A DNA stretch of 22,223 nucleotides from JAFNGF01 sp964567045 (GCA_964567045.1 CAZMLE010000060.1:1-22223), one strand, 5' to 3'; counted from the first letter of the stretch, positions 1-7,836 are shown. A program made the numbers and translations. The notes: generated by a model not told the origin, from the letters alone.

Positions 1-31
1 AAGAGAAGCCTAAGTACAGGAAAAAGTAGAC

Positions 32-2194
32 ATGGACCGAAGAGAGTTTATGAAGGCCTCGGTGGTCGCAGGGGCGTATGCCGTCCTTGGGACGCCCTGG
101 ACCGGTGCCGCCGACAGCGAGGAACCGTGGTTCGACCGCCCTATGCGTTGGGCGCAATTGGTCTTAGTGGAAAACGACCCTGGCCAATTCGAGCCCGACT
201 TTTGGCTGGACTACTTTAAGCGCATCCACGCTGACGGCGCGTGCCTGAGCGCAGGAGGCGTTGTCGCATATTATCCCACACAAATCCCGCTGCACCACCG
301 AAGCGCGTGGCTCAAGGATTCGGATCCGTTCGGCCATTTGGTCCAGGGATGTCGCAAAATGCAGATGGCGGTGATCGCCCGCACCGACCCGCACGCGACG
401 TGGGACGACGTGTATCACGCCCATCCGGATTGGATCGCGGTCGATTCAAAAGGACAAAAGAGGCGTCACTGGTCTAACCCTGAATTGTGGGTCACCTGCG
501 CGCTTGGCCCATACAACTTCGAGTTCATGACAGAGGTTCACGAAGAGATTATGAAGCTGTATCAGGTGGATGGCATATTCTCCAACCGCTGGGCCGGTCA
601 CGGCATCTGTTACTGTGGGCACTGCGCGACCAATTTCAAATCGTTTTCTGGAGTGGAGCTGCCACAGACAAGCGATAGTCGCAATCCAGCCTATCGCAAA
701 TACACGCAGTGGCGTATCCACCGGCTGAAAGAGCTGTGGTCTTTGTGGGATCAGACAATTCGCAAGATTAGAGCCGCCTCACGGTATATTCCCAATGGGT
801 TTCCCGATAATGTCGTCACAGGGGCTTTGGCAGACATCTTCTTCACAGACCATCAAGGTAGAAGTGGTGTGACTCCTATCTGGTCGAACGGCAAGCGGGC
901 GAAAGAACTCCGCGCGACGATGGGAATGAAACCCCTTGGGGGCATATTCAGTATCGGTTTAGAAGAACCCCATAGGTGGAAGGACTCCGTGCAGAGTGAA
1001 GCAGAGGTCAGGATTTGGGCGGCGGAAGGAACCGCCAACAACATGAGGCCGTGGTTTGTCAAGTTTTCAGGCACGCTCTATGACAGGCGTTGGCTAAAGG
1101 TGGTTGAGAGAATCTATCAATGGCATTATTTCGCTGAGCCTTATCTGAGAAACGTTGCATCGCTCGCTCGCGTGGCGATGGTTTATTCAGAACAGACAAA
1201 CCGCTACTATGGCGGCGAAAGATGGCAGGAACGAAGCGATGGTCACGGGCTGGGAATGTACCACGCCCTCATCGAAGCGCGGATACCGTTCGAGATGGTA
1301 AATGACCGATTGCTCGACGCCGAGCATCTAAAGCCCTTCAAATTGTTGATTCTGCCTAACATCGCTGCCCTTTCGGAAGTGCAGTGCGAACAATTGAGGC
1401 AATACGTCCAGCGTGGCGGGGGCTTGGTTGCTACCTTTGAAACTTCGTTATACGACGAGCAGGCAGAGCGACGGCGTGATTTCGGCCTTGCCGATTTGTT
1501 TGGAGTTTCCTATAACGACCGCATCGAAGGCCCAATGAAGAATTCATATCTGAGACTGAAAGGCGATTCAAAAACTGGTCGGTTTCATCCGGTGTTGAGC
1601 GGCCTGGAAGACGCGTACCGAATCATCAATGGGATTTGGCGGCTGGATGTAAAACCTAAGATAGACTTTCCTTCTCCCGTGACGTTGATCCCTGCTTATC
1701 CTGACTTGCCGATGGAACATGTGTACCCCAGGCAGCCGGACACCGATATTAGGGAACTATATTCACGAGAATTGGGGCAAAGCCGGATTACTTATATCCC
1801 CTGGGACATAGACCGGACGTTTTGGGAGATCATGAATCCGGACCATGGGCGACTTCTGCGGAACATAATTGATTGGACGGCAAATGAAGAGCCGCCGGTT
1901 CGAGTGATGGGGCCTGGTGTCCTTGATATCACCATTTGGCGGCAAAAGCGGTCAATTACGGTTCATCTGGTCAATCTGACCAATCCAATGATGATGAAAG
2001 GTCCGTTTAGGGAATTCATTCCCATCGGCCAGCAGAAGGTTCAGGTTCAAATTCCTCGGGGTGAAACGGTGGAACAGGCTCACTTACTTGTCAGCGACAA
2101 AACGCCGGATTACGAAATCAAGGGTGGAATTCTCTCGCTTACTTTACCCTCAATTTTGGACCACGAAGTCGTAGCGTTGCGTCTACGTACATGA
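32..2194 (+). CDS. Exported GHL6-like glycoside hydrolase with beta-galactosidase trimerisation-like domain
   Basis: 720 aa. The N-terminus (DRREFMKAS, then a hydrophobic stretch to about residue 27) is a Tat-type leader. Residues about 35-380 look like a TIM-barrel hydrolase of the hypothetical glycosyl hydrolase 6 type: the strand YQVDGIFSNRW (177-187) is followed by a CYCGHC cluster (193-198), as expected for this group. Residues about 385-500 (VAMVYSEQ, LLILPNIAALS, then YVQRGGGLVA) resemble the flavodoxin/amidotransferase-like trimerisation domain of GH42 beta-galactosidases. The C-terminal ~200 residues look like beta-sandwich. Substrate cannot be read from sequence; a plant or algal glycan is a guess. 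A weak AGGA lies about 10 nt before the ATG. It ends 35 nt before the creatininase-family gene and probably shares a transcript with it. The family call is from motif memory, not a search. Confidence 0.72.
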   Translation: MDRREFMKASVVAGAYAVLGTPWTGAADSEEPWFDRPMRWAQLVLVENDPGQFEPDFWLDYFKRIHADGACLSAGGVVAYYPTQIPLHHRSAWLKDSDPFGHLVQGCRKMQMAVIARTDPHATWDDVYHAHPDWIAVDSKGQKRRHWSNPELWVTCALGPYNFEFMTEVHEEIMKLYQVDGIFSNRWAGHGICYCGHCATNFKSFSGVELPQTSDSRNPAYRKYTQWRIHRLKELWSLWDQTIRKIRAASRYIPNGFPDNVVTGALADIFFTDHQGRSGVTPIWSNGKRAKELRATMGMKPLGGIFSIGLEEPHRWKDSVQSEAEVRIWAAEGTANNMRPWFVKFSGTLYDRRWLKVVERIYQWHYFAEPYLRNVASLARVAMVYSEQTNRYYGGERWQERSDGHGLGMYHALIEARIPFEMVNDRLLDAEHLKPFKLLILPNIAALSEVQCEQLRQYVQRGGGLVATFETSLYDEQAERRRDFGLADLFGVSYNDRIEGPMKNSYLRLKGDSKTGRFHPVLSGLEDAYRIINGIWRLDVKPKIDFPSPVTLIPAYPDLPMEHVYPRQPDTDIRELYSRELGQSRITYIPWDIDRTFWEIMNPDHGRLLRNIIDWTANEEPPVRVMGPGVLDITIWRQKRSITVHLVNLTNPMMMKGPFREFIPIGQQKVQVQIPRGETVEQAHLLVSDKTPDYEIKGGILSLTLPSILDHEVVALRLRT

Positions 2195-2229
2195 TCCCTT
2201 GCAGTCATTGGAGAGAAAGGAGGTTCGCT

Positions 2230-3285
2230 ATGACCGAGAGACTTGCCCGCCTTACCCATGGCGTGCTTGGACGGCGAGAGTTCTTAGGCGCCGTTACAGC
2301 CGGTGCGATACTCGTCGCCCGTGACCCGTGGCCCGTCGCCCGAGGCACGAGCGACTGCCGTAAGGCATCCCCAAGCGGAGAGCGACGAGCAACGGCAGGC
2401 CAGCGTGAGGCTTGCCCGCCTTACGTATGGCGGGTAAAGCTGGAGTTTCTTCGCCCGAAGGAACTCAAAGAGGCACAAAGCGTGTGCCCAACCATCTTTC
2501 AGCCGCTCGGAACGATTGAATGGCACGGGGTGCACAACGTGGTCGGCGTCGACTCGGTGAAGGCACATGCACTTTGCGTTCGAGCAGCCAGGAAGGCGGG
2601 GGGCTTGGTCGCGCCTCCTCTGTATGGCGGTGTCGGCGGCGTGGATCAGCCGCATACGTTCGTCATGGAGCCGGAAGACAACGTCTTCTCCAGGCTCCTT
2701 CGGCCATGGCTTGAGCAGCTCTGCCGGGAAATGGCCCGTGACGGATTCCGTGCGATCATCATTCTCACCGGCCACTACGGTGCGGCACAGCAGATAGTGG
2801 TGCGCGAAACGGCGGTTCGCATGAGCCGTGCTTTGGGAATTCCTGTGCTCGGCACGCCTGAGTATATGCTCGCGCTGGATGTAGGCTATACCGGTGATCA
2901 CGGAGCATGGGGTGAGACCTCGCTCATGATGCACCTCTATCCGGGGACAGTCGACCTTTCGCAGCTTGGCGAGCCTCCGCATAAAGGCGTCGGGGGGCGC
3001 GACCCGAAAAAAGAAGCCTCAGCCGAAGACGGACGCCTAATCGCTGAAACGATAGTCTCACGACTTGCGGTGCTGGCACAAAAAATGCCGACCTGGGACT
3101 ATAAGACGCTCGATAGTTTCATCGACGCTGAGGCAACGCTCATCGCCAAGCAGCTTTCAGCGCCGAGGGGCAAGGATGCCATCTGGACCGCTTGGCGTAA
3201 CATAGGCCGCGCTATGCGTGATTATGGCAAGCAGCTTGCTGAAGGGCGTTTCGAGGAGATCAAAACCTCGGTCGCTGAATTGTAG
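2230..3285 (+). CDS. Tat-exported creatininase-family amidohydrolase with repeat-expanded linker
   Basis: 351 aa from ATG 2230. I prefer this to the longer frame from 2191 because an excellent AAAGGAGG (2216-2223) sits 6 nt upstream. GRREFLGAVTAGA (14-26) is a Tat-like leader. The catalytic domain starts near residue 70 and shows creatininase-family hallmarks: GTIEWHG (E97, H99), D108 nine residues after H99, TGHYG (H182) and GDHGAWGETS (H224, E229), which are candidate metal ligands. The family contains creatininase, MftE and other cyclic-amide hydrolases; substrate is unknown here. Residues about 28-70 are not family sequence: they are encoded by a 7-bp tandem array, a 28-bp family B element and a 28-bp family A palindrome in direct succession. 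The gene follows the glycoside hydrolase by 35 nt, suggesting cotranscription. Confidence 0.85.
   Translation: MTERLARLTHGVLGRREFLGAVTAGAILVARDPWPVARGTSDCRKASPSGERRATAGQREACPPYVWRVKLEFLRPKELKEAQSVCPTIFQPLGTIEWHGVHNVVGVDSVKAHALCVRAARKAGGLVAPPLYGGVGGVDQPHTFVMEPEDNVFSRLLRPWLEQLCREMARDGFRAIIILTGHYGAAQQIVVRETAVRMSRALGIPVLGTPEYMLALDVGYTGDHGAWGETSLMMHLYPGTVDLSQLGEPPHKGVGGRDPKKEASAEDGRLIAETIVSRLAVLAQKMPTWDYKTLDSFIDAEATLIAKQLSAPRGKDAIWTAWRNIGRAMRDYGKQLAEGRFEEIKTSVAEL
2311..2345 (+). repeat. Heptad tandem array inside creatininase-family gene
   Basis: Four 7-bp units run head to tail at 2318-2345 (CCCGTGA, CCCGTGG, CCCGTCG, CCCGAGG), preceded by CTCGTCG. The flanks CTCGT (2311) and ACGAG (2347) are complementary. 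The array is read in frame as part of the linker after the Tat leader. A similar 4 x 7-bp array, GACGAGG type, lies at 5158-5185. Confidence 0.7.
2354..2381 (+). repeat. Family B hairpin element, copy 1 (inside creatininase-family gene)
   Basis: 28 bp matching 26 of 28 positions of the reverse complement of 5894-5921. It contains the hairpin TGCC-GTAA-GGCA followed by ATCCCCAAGCGGAGA. It encodes CRKASPSGE (residues 43-51). The two differences from the other copy are partners in the stem, so pairing is kept. Confidence 0.85.
2411..2438 (+). repeat. Family A palindrome, copy 1 (inside creatininase-family gene)
   Basis: 28-bp palindromic element of the form N4-CCCGCC-N8-GGCGGG-TAAA with central TTACGTAT. 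It is read in frame as ACPPYVWRVK just before the catalytic domain. Stem base pair 5 is C-G here, against T-A in the copies at 4505, 7837, 7932 and 19097. Confidence 0.85.
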
Positions 3286-3379
3286 CTTAAAAGCTGCCTT
3301 GTCAGCGAAGGTTTGTCGTGCCCTCAGTGAGCGCATCAATGGGGTGTTAACCTAAATAATGGGATGGCTGCGCTTGGTG

Positions 3380-3408
3380 TTGCCTCGCTGCGTGTTGTGT
3401 GTTAGAAT
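3380..3408 (+). promoter_or_regulatory. Candidate sigma70-type promoter for the GH5 gene
   Basis: TTGCCT (3380-3385) and TAGAAT (3403-3408) are separated by exactly 17 bp and lie 55 nt before the GH5 start. They sit in the 178-bp spacer after the creatininase-family gene; nothing else is recognised in that spacer. The match is by eye only, and promoters of this phylum are poorly defined. Confidence 0.35.
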
Positions 3409-3463
3409 GTGGGCTGGTTTTAGAGTAGCGCTTTAGGATTCTTGAATAGTGGAGGCTCATACG

Positions 3464-4531
3464 ATGCGTAACAGAAACCCATTGTGTTCTTGGCTGCACC
3501 CTTGTGCAGTCTTTGTGCTCTTACTTTTGGCGGCTGAACGGCTGGTTACAGTTCTGGCAGCCCAGCGAACCGGAGTCGATCCCTTTATTCAAAATCGCAA
3601 ACTTGGACGAGGCGTGAACATCATCGGATATGACCCTATATGGCGTTCTATGGACAAAGCCCGCTTCAAGGCGCAGTACTTCCGCATGATAAAAGACGCG
3701 GGGTTTGCCGGCGTGCGAATCAACCTGCATCCTTTTCGCTATATAGATGCGGACAAAAACTACGCGCTTGGTGATTCTTGGTGGCAAGTTTTGGATTGGG
3801 CGGTCAAGAACGCTTTGCAGAGCGACTTGATGGTTATTCTGGATATGCATGAATTCGGTGCAATGGGCAACGATCCGGAAGGAAACAAGGTAAAGTTTCT
3901 GGCGTTCTGGCGACAGGTTTCCCAGCGTTTTCAGGACGCCCCTGACAACGTCCTATTCGAGATACTGAATGAGCCCAGCCGAAAATTGACTCCGCAGATG
4001 TGGAACCAGTACATGGGCGAGGCCTTGGCCATTATTCGTAAGACCAATCCTGTCCGGACGGTGGTCATCGGACCGGCCAATTATAATTCTATCGGCCATC
4101 TTGGCGAATTGGCCCTGCCCGAGGATGATCGGAACATCATTGCGACGGTCCACTATTACTCGCCTATGGATTTCACCCACCAGGGGGCCGCCTGGGCCGG
4201 TCGTAAGGATAAAACGGGCGTCGAGTGGAAGGGCACCGACCAGGAGAAGGCGGCTGTCGAAGGTGACTTCGCAAAGGCCCAAGCCTGGGCAAAGGAGCAC
4301 AACAGGCCTATATTCTTGGGCGAATTTGGCGTGTATGACAGAGCGCCAGTGGAATCGCGGGTGCGTTATCTGACGTTTGTCACTGCCGCAGCGGAAAAGC
4401 TCGGCTGGAGCTGGGCGTATTGGCAGTTTGACAGTGATTTTATTTTGTACGACATTAACAACGAAAGATGGGTTGAGCCGATCCGAAATGCCTTGATACC
4501 CAGGTTAATCCGCCATACGTCTGGCGGATAA
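3464..4531 (+). CDS. Exported GH5-family endoglycanase (cellulase-like)
   Basis: 355 aa from ATG 3464, with GGAGG at 3451-3455 eight nt upstream; the in-frame GTG at 3449 overlaps that ribosome site and is unlikely. Residues about 1-33 form a Sec signal peptide ending LAAQ. The (beta/alpha)8 fold of glycoside hydrolase family 5 is clear: GRGVNI (49-54), GVRINLHPF, VILDMHEF, LFEILNEPS with acid/base E170, ATVHYYSP (H220), FLGEFGVYD with nucleophile E297, and WSWAYWQFD. The family cleaves beta-1,4-linked glucans, mannans and related glycans by a retaining mechanism; subfamily and substrate are not settled. The last residues (LIRHTSGG) and the stop codon are contributed by a family A palindrome (4505-4532), so the original C-terminus was probably different. 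The cupin gene follows after 68 nt. Confidence 0.9.
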   Translation: MRNRNPLCSWLHPCAVFVLLLLAAERLVTVLAAQRTGVDPFIQNRKLGRGVNIIGYDPIWRSMDKARFKAQYFRMIKDAGFAGVRINLHPFRYIDADKNYALGDSWWQVLDWAVKNALQSDLMVILDMHEFGAMGNDPEGNKVKFLAFWRQVSQRFQDAPDNVLFEILNEPSRKLTPQMWNQYMGEALAIIRKTNPVRTVVIGPANYNSIGHLGELALPEDDRNIIATVHYYSPMDFTHQGAAWAGRKDKTGVEWKGTDQEKAAVEGDFAKAQAWAKEHNRPIFLGEFGVYDRAPVESRVRYLTFVTAAAEKLGWSWAYWQFDSDFILYDINNERWVEPIRNALIPRLIRHTSGG

Positions 4532-4532
4532 A
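4505..4532 (+). repeat. Family A palindrome, copy 2 (forms GH5 stop codon)
   Basis: 28 bp, TTAATCCGCC then ATACGTCT then GGCGGATAAA; arms match at 9 of 10 positions. The TAA within the right arm (4529-4531) is the stop codon of the GH5 gene. Confidence 0.85.
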
Positions 4533-4599
4533 TAGGAAAACCTGTCCTGAGCCAGGCTGAAGGATTCGGAATTCCCGGCAGAGGTCGTGGGAGGTGCCT

Positions 4600-5097
4600 A
4601 TGTCTGCGAGAACGGCATGTTTGCTATCGTTAATCGTTTTGTGCGGCGCCGGTTTCAGTTCGGTCTTCTTCCTGGGATATCGCGTCTATGCAGCCGAGCC
4701 AGAACCAACACCCTTGAAGTCGCAGGTCGTTAGCTGGGACGATGCCCAATCTCAGCAGGCGGATTGGGGCCAGATGCGTACATATTTCCGAGGCCAGACA
4801 CACGGCACAAAAGATGTACTCGCGGCAGTAGCTGTGGTTGAGCCGGGCAAAGCAGTTCACCGGGCGCATCGGCACGCTCAAGAGGAATACCTGGTTTTGG
4901 TTGCCGGTTCGGGGACCTGGTCTCTGGCTGGAAAAGAGTTTCCCGCAAGGCGTGGTGACATCCTGTATGCTGAGCCATGGGTTTATCATGGACTCACAAA
5001 TACCGGCGATGAGCAGTTGATTTTCGTTGTCGTTAGATTCAATCCGAAAGGCGTGAAGATTCCGCCGCGGCCAGATAGCCGGGCGGATGAGCTATAG
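4600..5097 (+). CDS. Exported single-domain cupin protein
   Basis: 165 aa. ATG 4600 is chosen over the in-frame GTG 4594 because GGGAGG (4589-4594) lies 5 nt before it. The N-terminus has a hydrophobic signal sequence (about residues 5-31, ending VYAAEPE). Both cupin motifs are present: motif 1 GKAVHRAHRHAQEEYLVLVAG with metal-ligand-type H-x-H and E, and motif 2 GDILYAEPWVYHGLTNTG with the final His. The fold is a small beta-barrel that often binds a divalent metal and sugars or small acids; function cannot be assigned. It follows GH5 by 68 nt on the same strand, so a role in sugar handling is plausible but only inferred. It converges with GH127. Confidence 0.82.
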   Translation: MSARTACLLSLIVLCGAGFSSVFFLGYRVYAAEPEPTPLKSQVVSWDDAQSQQADWGQMRTYFRGQTHGTKDVLAAVAVVEPGKAVHRAHRHAQEEYLVLVAGSGTWSLAGKEFPARRGDILYAEPWVYHGLTNTGDEQLIFVVVRFNPKGVKIPPRPDSRADEL

Positions 5098-5115
5098 TCT
5101 ACCAGCGCTGCCCCG

Positions 5116-5185
5116 CTCGTCCATCCTCTCTCGTCAGTCGTCCATCGGCAGAGGATTGACGAGGGACGCGGGACGAGGGACGAGA
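5116..5185. repeat. GC-rich tandem/inverted repeat between convergent genes
   Basis: Four 7-bp units (GACGAGG, GACGCGG, GACGAGG, GACGAGA) occupy 5158-5185. The opposite side carries complementary CTCGTCC (5116-5122) and CTCGTCA (5130-5136). It fills the 114-bp gap between the cupin and GH127 stop codons and could fold on either strand, but there is no U-tract, so a terminator role is uncertain. Confidence 0.55.
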
Positions 5186-5211
5186 TAGGCTCGGGCGTGG
5201 GGCGGGCTGGC

Positions 5212-7689
5212 CTATTCAATTACGACTTCCTGCACGCCGGCTGACCACTTTTCCTGCAAGGCGATTTCGATTTTGACCGCGTCAGTCTTCACCGGTTCAA
5301 AAGTAACCCTGTTGAAGGTGTCCATATCTATCCGGTACGGGGTGTTGTTGTTTATCGGCTTGAAGTTGCCTTCGGCGTCGCGATACAGCAGTTGCCAGGA
5401 TTTGGGCACGCGGCACTCGCCCCCGCCGGTGTCGTCGAACCAGTAGACTTTGACACTGGACAGTTCATGCTGGCGGTCCCATTCAAACTGGAGCCATTCG
5501 ATTGTGCCTTTATGAGGCCAGAAGTCAAGTTGCAGCCCCGATGAGTCGGATGAGCTTTCCGGCAGTATCTGATCCTTGACGGCATCCAGAGACACGTGCA
5601 CGAACGAGGCTGTGGCCTTGCTTATGTACGCTAGCGTATCTGCTGGCTCAGGGCGCGCAGCCTGTGGTCGCCGGGCCGGCCACACCGTCATCTCACCTCG
5701 ACCCCGATGAGCCCATGCGTAGTACGGAATAGCGGTAAATTGCTTTTCGCCAGCCAGTACAACGTCGCCATCGGCCGTGCGTTTGGCTACACGGGCATTG
5801 CCAGTAATCACGACAACGCCGTTCAGGAGCTCCGGCCTGTACTCGGCTTTGAGTTCCACATCGTCCGGAATCACCATGTTCAGTACCTTGCCGTCTCCGC
5901 TTGGGGATCCCTTACGGGAGTTGTCGGGCCATTCAAGGCAGAAGACGATCGGCCCACGCTGTAGGGCCACCTTGTCCCGGTCGGCTTTAACGTTTGGATG
6001 GGCGATGACCCTGCGGACCGGCATCCCCGCGTACGCAGGGACCAGCTTCAGCTCAATCGTGTCGCCTTTCTGCCATTTGCGCTCGATGCGGGCAAAGCCT
6101 TTCTCGATGCTTGGTGACACGCGCTCGCCGTTGACCAAAAGTTGCGGCTCATCGTGCACCGCCTCAAGAAATTTGTATAGGTCGCTCGGCACAGGTTGAT
6201 TCTTTACCCAGCCAGGGATGCGGACGTAGATGGCAAAGGTGGCGGCGTTTTCCGGCTCGATGCTGATATTCACTGTGCCCTGCCACGGATACTGGGTTTG
6301 CTGAGTCAGCTTGACCTTGTTGCTGGCTGTTTCAATCACAGCGCTACCACTGATAAACAGGTTCACATACACGTCATCGTTCTTATATGCGTAGGCGTAA
6401 CCGGGCACCGATGGAATAAACCGGGCGACATTAGAAGGGCAGCATGCACAGCCAAACCATGGGCTTCGGGCGTGCTGGCCGACAGATTCCAGAGGGTTCG
6501 GATAGAAGAAGCGGTCGCCCTCCATCGAAATCCCCGATAGTGCAGCGTTATACAATACTCGCTCCAGGACATCGATGTACCTGGCATCGCCGTGCATCAG
6601 GAACATTCGATGGTTCCAGAGGATGTTGGCAATGGACGCACAGGTCTCGCAGTAGGCGGTCATATTTGGCAGCTCATAGGCCCCGGCGAAACCCTCATGT
6701 CCGCCGGCTGCACCGATGCCGCCTGTAACATAGAGCTTGGTGTCGACGACGTCTTTCCATATTGTGTCAATGGCCTTGATGTATTCCATGTTGCCGGTCA
6801 GCGCCGCGACATCTGCCATACCCGTATACATATATGCCGCCCGCACCGAATGCCCAACGGCCTCGGTCTGCTCGGTGACGGGCTTATGGTCCTGGGCGTA
6901 TGTGCCGTAGATCCCGCCGTCGCCGTTGGGCCCACGGTTGCCTTTGCGGCCTCTCTGGTCCAGGAGAAACTTGGCCTGGTCCAGGTACTTCTGGTCGCCG
7001 GTGACACGATATAGCTTGCAAAGCCCGATTTCGATTTCCTGATGTCCCGGCGGGTCGGTGCGATTAGCAGGGTTCAATGTGTTACATATTAGATCCGCAT
7101 TTTTCTTGGCGATATTCAGAAATGCGTCGTCACCGGTGACTTGGTAATGCGCCGCCGCTGCTTCGTACATATGCCCCATGCAGTACTGTTCGTGATTCCA
7201 CTGAATGTTCGTCCAGCGTTTCTCGGGCTGCTTTTCAGGTAGCGAGTAAAAGGTATACAGATATCCGTCATCCCATTGGGCGGCTTTCATTATCGTGACC
7301 AGTTTGTCCAGATACAGCCGCATCATCATCTCGGGCTGCACCTGGAGAGAGTACGCGGCACCTTCCATGATTTTGTAAACATCTGAGTCGTCGAAGTTGA
7401 TCCCTTCGTGTTTTCCTTGCCGCAGTCCCGCTGCCTTTTCGAAGTTTCTGATTCTGCCGGTCTCCTCGCATTTGCCGAAGGCGTAGGGGATAGTAACCTT
7501 ACGGCTGGTCTCGAGTCGCGGCGTCCAGAAGTTATCCTGGACGCTGACCCTGCTAAAGGGCACCGGCTTGACGTTGTAATCGCGCCTCAGCTCAGTTTTT
7601 TCCTCTTTCGCCGGGCACAACATCGTGGACAGTACGTGCGTGACGGCAATCGCCAAGGCGACTGTAAGTAGTTGTTTGTTTCGTACCAT
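5212..7689 (-). CDS. Exported GH127-family beta-L-arabinofuranosidase
   Basis: 825 aa from ATG 7689, preceded by AAAGGGTGG at good spacing; a GTG three codons upstream is less likely. Residues 1-27 are a signal peptide. The (alpha/alpha) barrel carries all zinc/cysteine-site residues known for GH127 (HypBA1): E332 in HEGF, E348 and C350 in CETC, and C416-C417 in CACCPSN, of which C416 would be the nucleophile. The spacing between the two glutamates (16 residues) matches the family. A beta-sandwich follows, and the last ~130 residues (VHVSLDAV, LQFEWDRQHELSSVKVYW) look like an added galactose-binding-type carbohydrate domain. Two palindromic elements interrupt the beta-sandwich in frame: VPAYAG near residue 550 and SRKGSPSGDG near 590. 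It should release L-arabinofuranose from plant or algal glycans outside the cytoplasm. Known GH127 enzymes include non-arabinosidases, so the substrate is probable, not certain. Confidence 0.92.
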   Translation of the reverse strand: MVRNKQLLTVALAIAVTHVLSTMLCPAKEEKTELRRDYNVKPVPFSRVSVQDNFWTPRLETSRKVTIPYAFGKCEETGRIRNFEKAAGLRQGKHEGINFDDSDVYKIMEGAAYSLQVQPEMMMRLYLDKLVTIMKAAQWDDGYLYTFYSLPEKQPEKRWTNIQWNHEQYCMGHMYEAAAAHYQVTGDDAFLNIAKKNADLICNTLNPANRTDPPGHQEIEIGLCKLYRVTGDQKYLDQAKFLLDQRGRKGNRGPNGDGGIYGTYAQDHKPVTEQTEAVGHSVRAAYMYTGMADVAALTGNMEYIKAIDTIWKDVVDTKLYVTGGIGAAGGHEGFAGAYELPNMTAYCETCASIANILWNHRMFLMHGDARYIDVLERVLYNAALSGISMEGDRFFYPNPLESVGQHARSPWFGCACCPSNVARFIPSVPGYAYAYKNDDVYVNLFISGSAVIETASNKVKLTQQTQYPWQGTVNISIEPENAATFAIYVRIPGWVKNQPVPSDLYKFLEAVHDEPQLLVNGERVSPSIEKGFARIERKWQKGDTIELKLVPAYAGMPVRRVIAHPNVKADRDKVALQRGPIVFCLEWPDNSRKGSPSGDGKVLNMVIPDDVELKAEYRPELLNGVVVITGNARVAKRTADGDVVLAGEKQFTAIPYYAWAHRGRGEMTVWPARRPQAARPEPADTLAYISKATASFVHVSLDAVKDQILPESSSDSSGLQLDFWPHKGTIEWLQFEWDRQHELSSVKVYWFDDTGGGECRVPKSWQLLYRDAEGNFKPINNNTPYRIDMDTFNRVTFEPVKTDAVKIEIALQEKWSAGVQEVVIE
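5894..5921 (-). repeat. Family B hairpin element, copy 2 (inside GH127 gene)
   Basis: 28 bp. On the minus strand it reads ACTCCCGTAAGGGATC then CCCAAGCGGAGA. The hairpin is TCCC-GTAA-GGGA, against TGCC-GTAA-GGCA in copy 1 at 2354: both partners of one pair differ. It encodes RKGSPSGD between the conserved GH127 blocks GPIVFCLEWPDN and KVLNMVIPDD. Confidence 0.85.
6023..6040 (-). repeat. GCGTACGC-centred palindrome inside GH127 gene
   Basis: 18-bp near-perfect palindrome, minus strand TCCCTGCGTACGCGGGGA. In frame it yields VPAYAGM in the block ELKL-VPAYAG-MPVRRV, where most GH127 proteins run straight from the strand into PMPVRRV (family knowledge from memory). Peptides of the PAYAGM type are a known signature of similar palindromic repeats elsewhere in bacteria. 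Confidence 0.65.
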
Positions 7690-7718
7690 TAGAACCACCC
7701 TTTATTGAATACTATTTT

Positions 7719-7741
7719 GGGTTCCCGCCCGGCGGGGTCCC
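7719..7741. repeat. Family C 23-bp repeat, copy 1 (intergenic)
   Basis: A GC-rich palindrome-like element, GGGTTCCCGCCC followed by GGCGGGGTCCC, identical at all 23 positions to 18884-18906. It lies 30 nt upstream of the GH127 start. The 282-bp divergent region 7690-7971 also contains an AT-rich stretch (7750-7790) and two family A palindromes; no clear promoter was recognised. Confidence 0.85.
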
Positions 7742-7836
7742 TTCATTATTCTCGATTTTGACTTCTCGACTTTCAATTGTCAATTCTCAAGGGCGTCCTG
7801 GTGTTTCTGGGCAGCACAAAACGTGCAAGAAACAAC

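Noticed and set aside
2242..2269. Possible decayed family A copy at the start of the creatininase-family gene
   Set aside because: The first 14 bases match copy 1, but the right arm is lost and the region is needed for the Tat leader; chance similarity cannot be excluded.
2284..2982. Long minus-strand open frame opposite the creatininase-family gene
   Set aside because: It is a shadow frame: the plus strand has a strong ribosome site and conserved family motifs, while this frame shows none.
4540..4567. CCTGTCCTGAGC...GGCTGAAGGATT stretch after the GH5 gene
   Set aside because: It resembles a dispersed repeat common in several phyla, but only one copy is present here, so it is not listed as a family.
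5627..5638. 12-bp palindrome TACGCTAGCGTA in the GH127 gene
   Set aside because: Short, single-copy and in a variable region; not distinguishable from chance.
6023..6040. CRISPR-like repeat (CCCCGCGTACGC resembles type I-E repeats)
   Set aside because: It is single, inside GH127, with no regularly spaced copies, spacers or cas genes.
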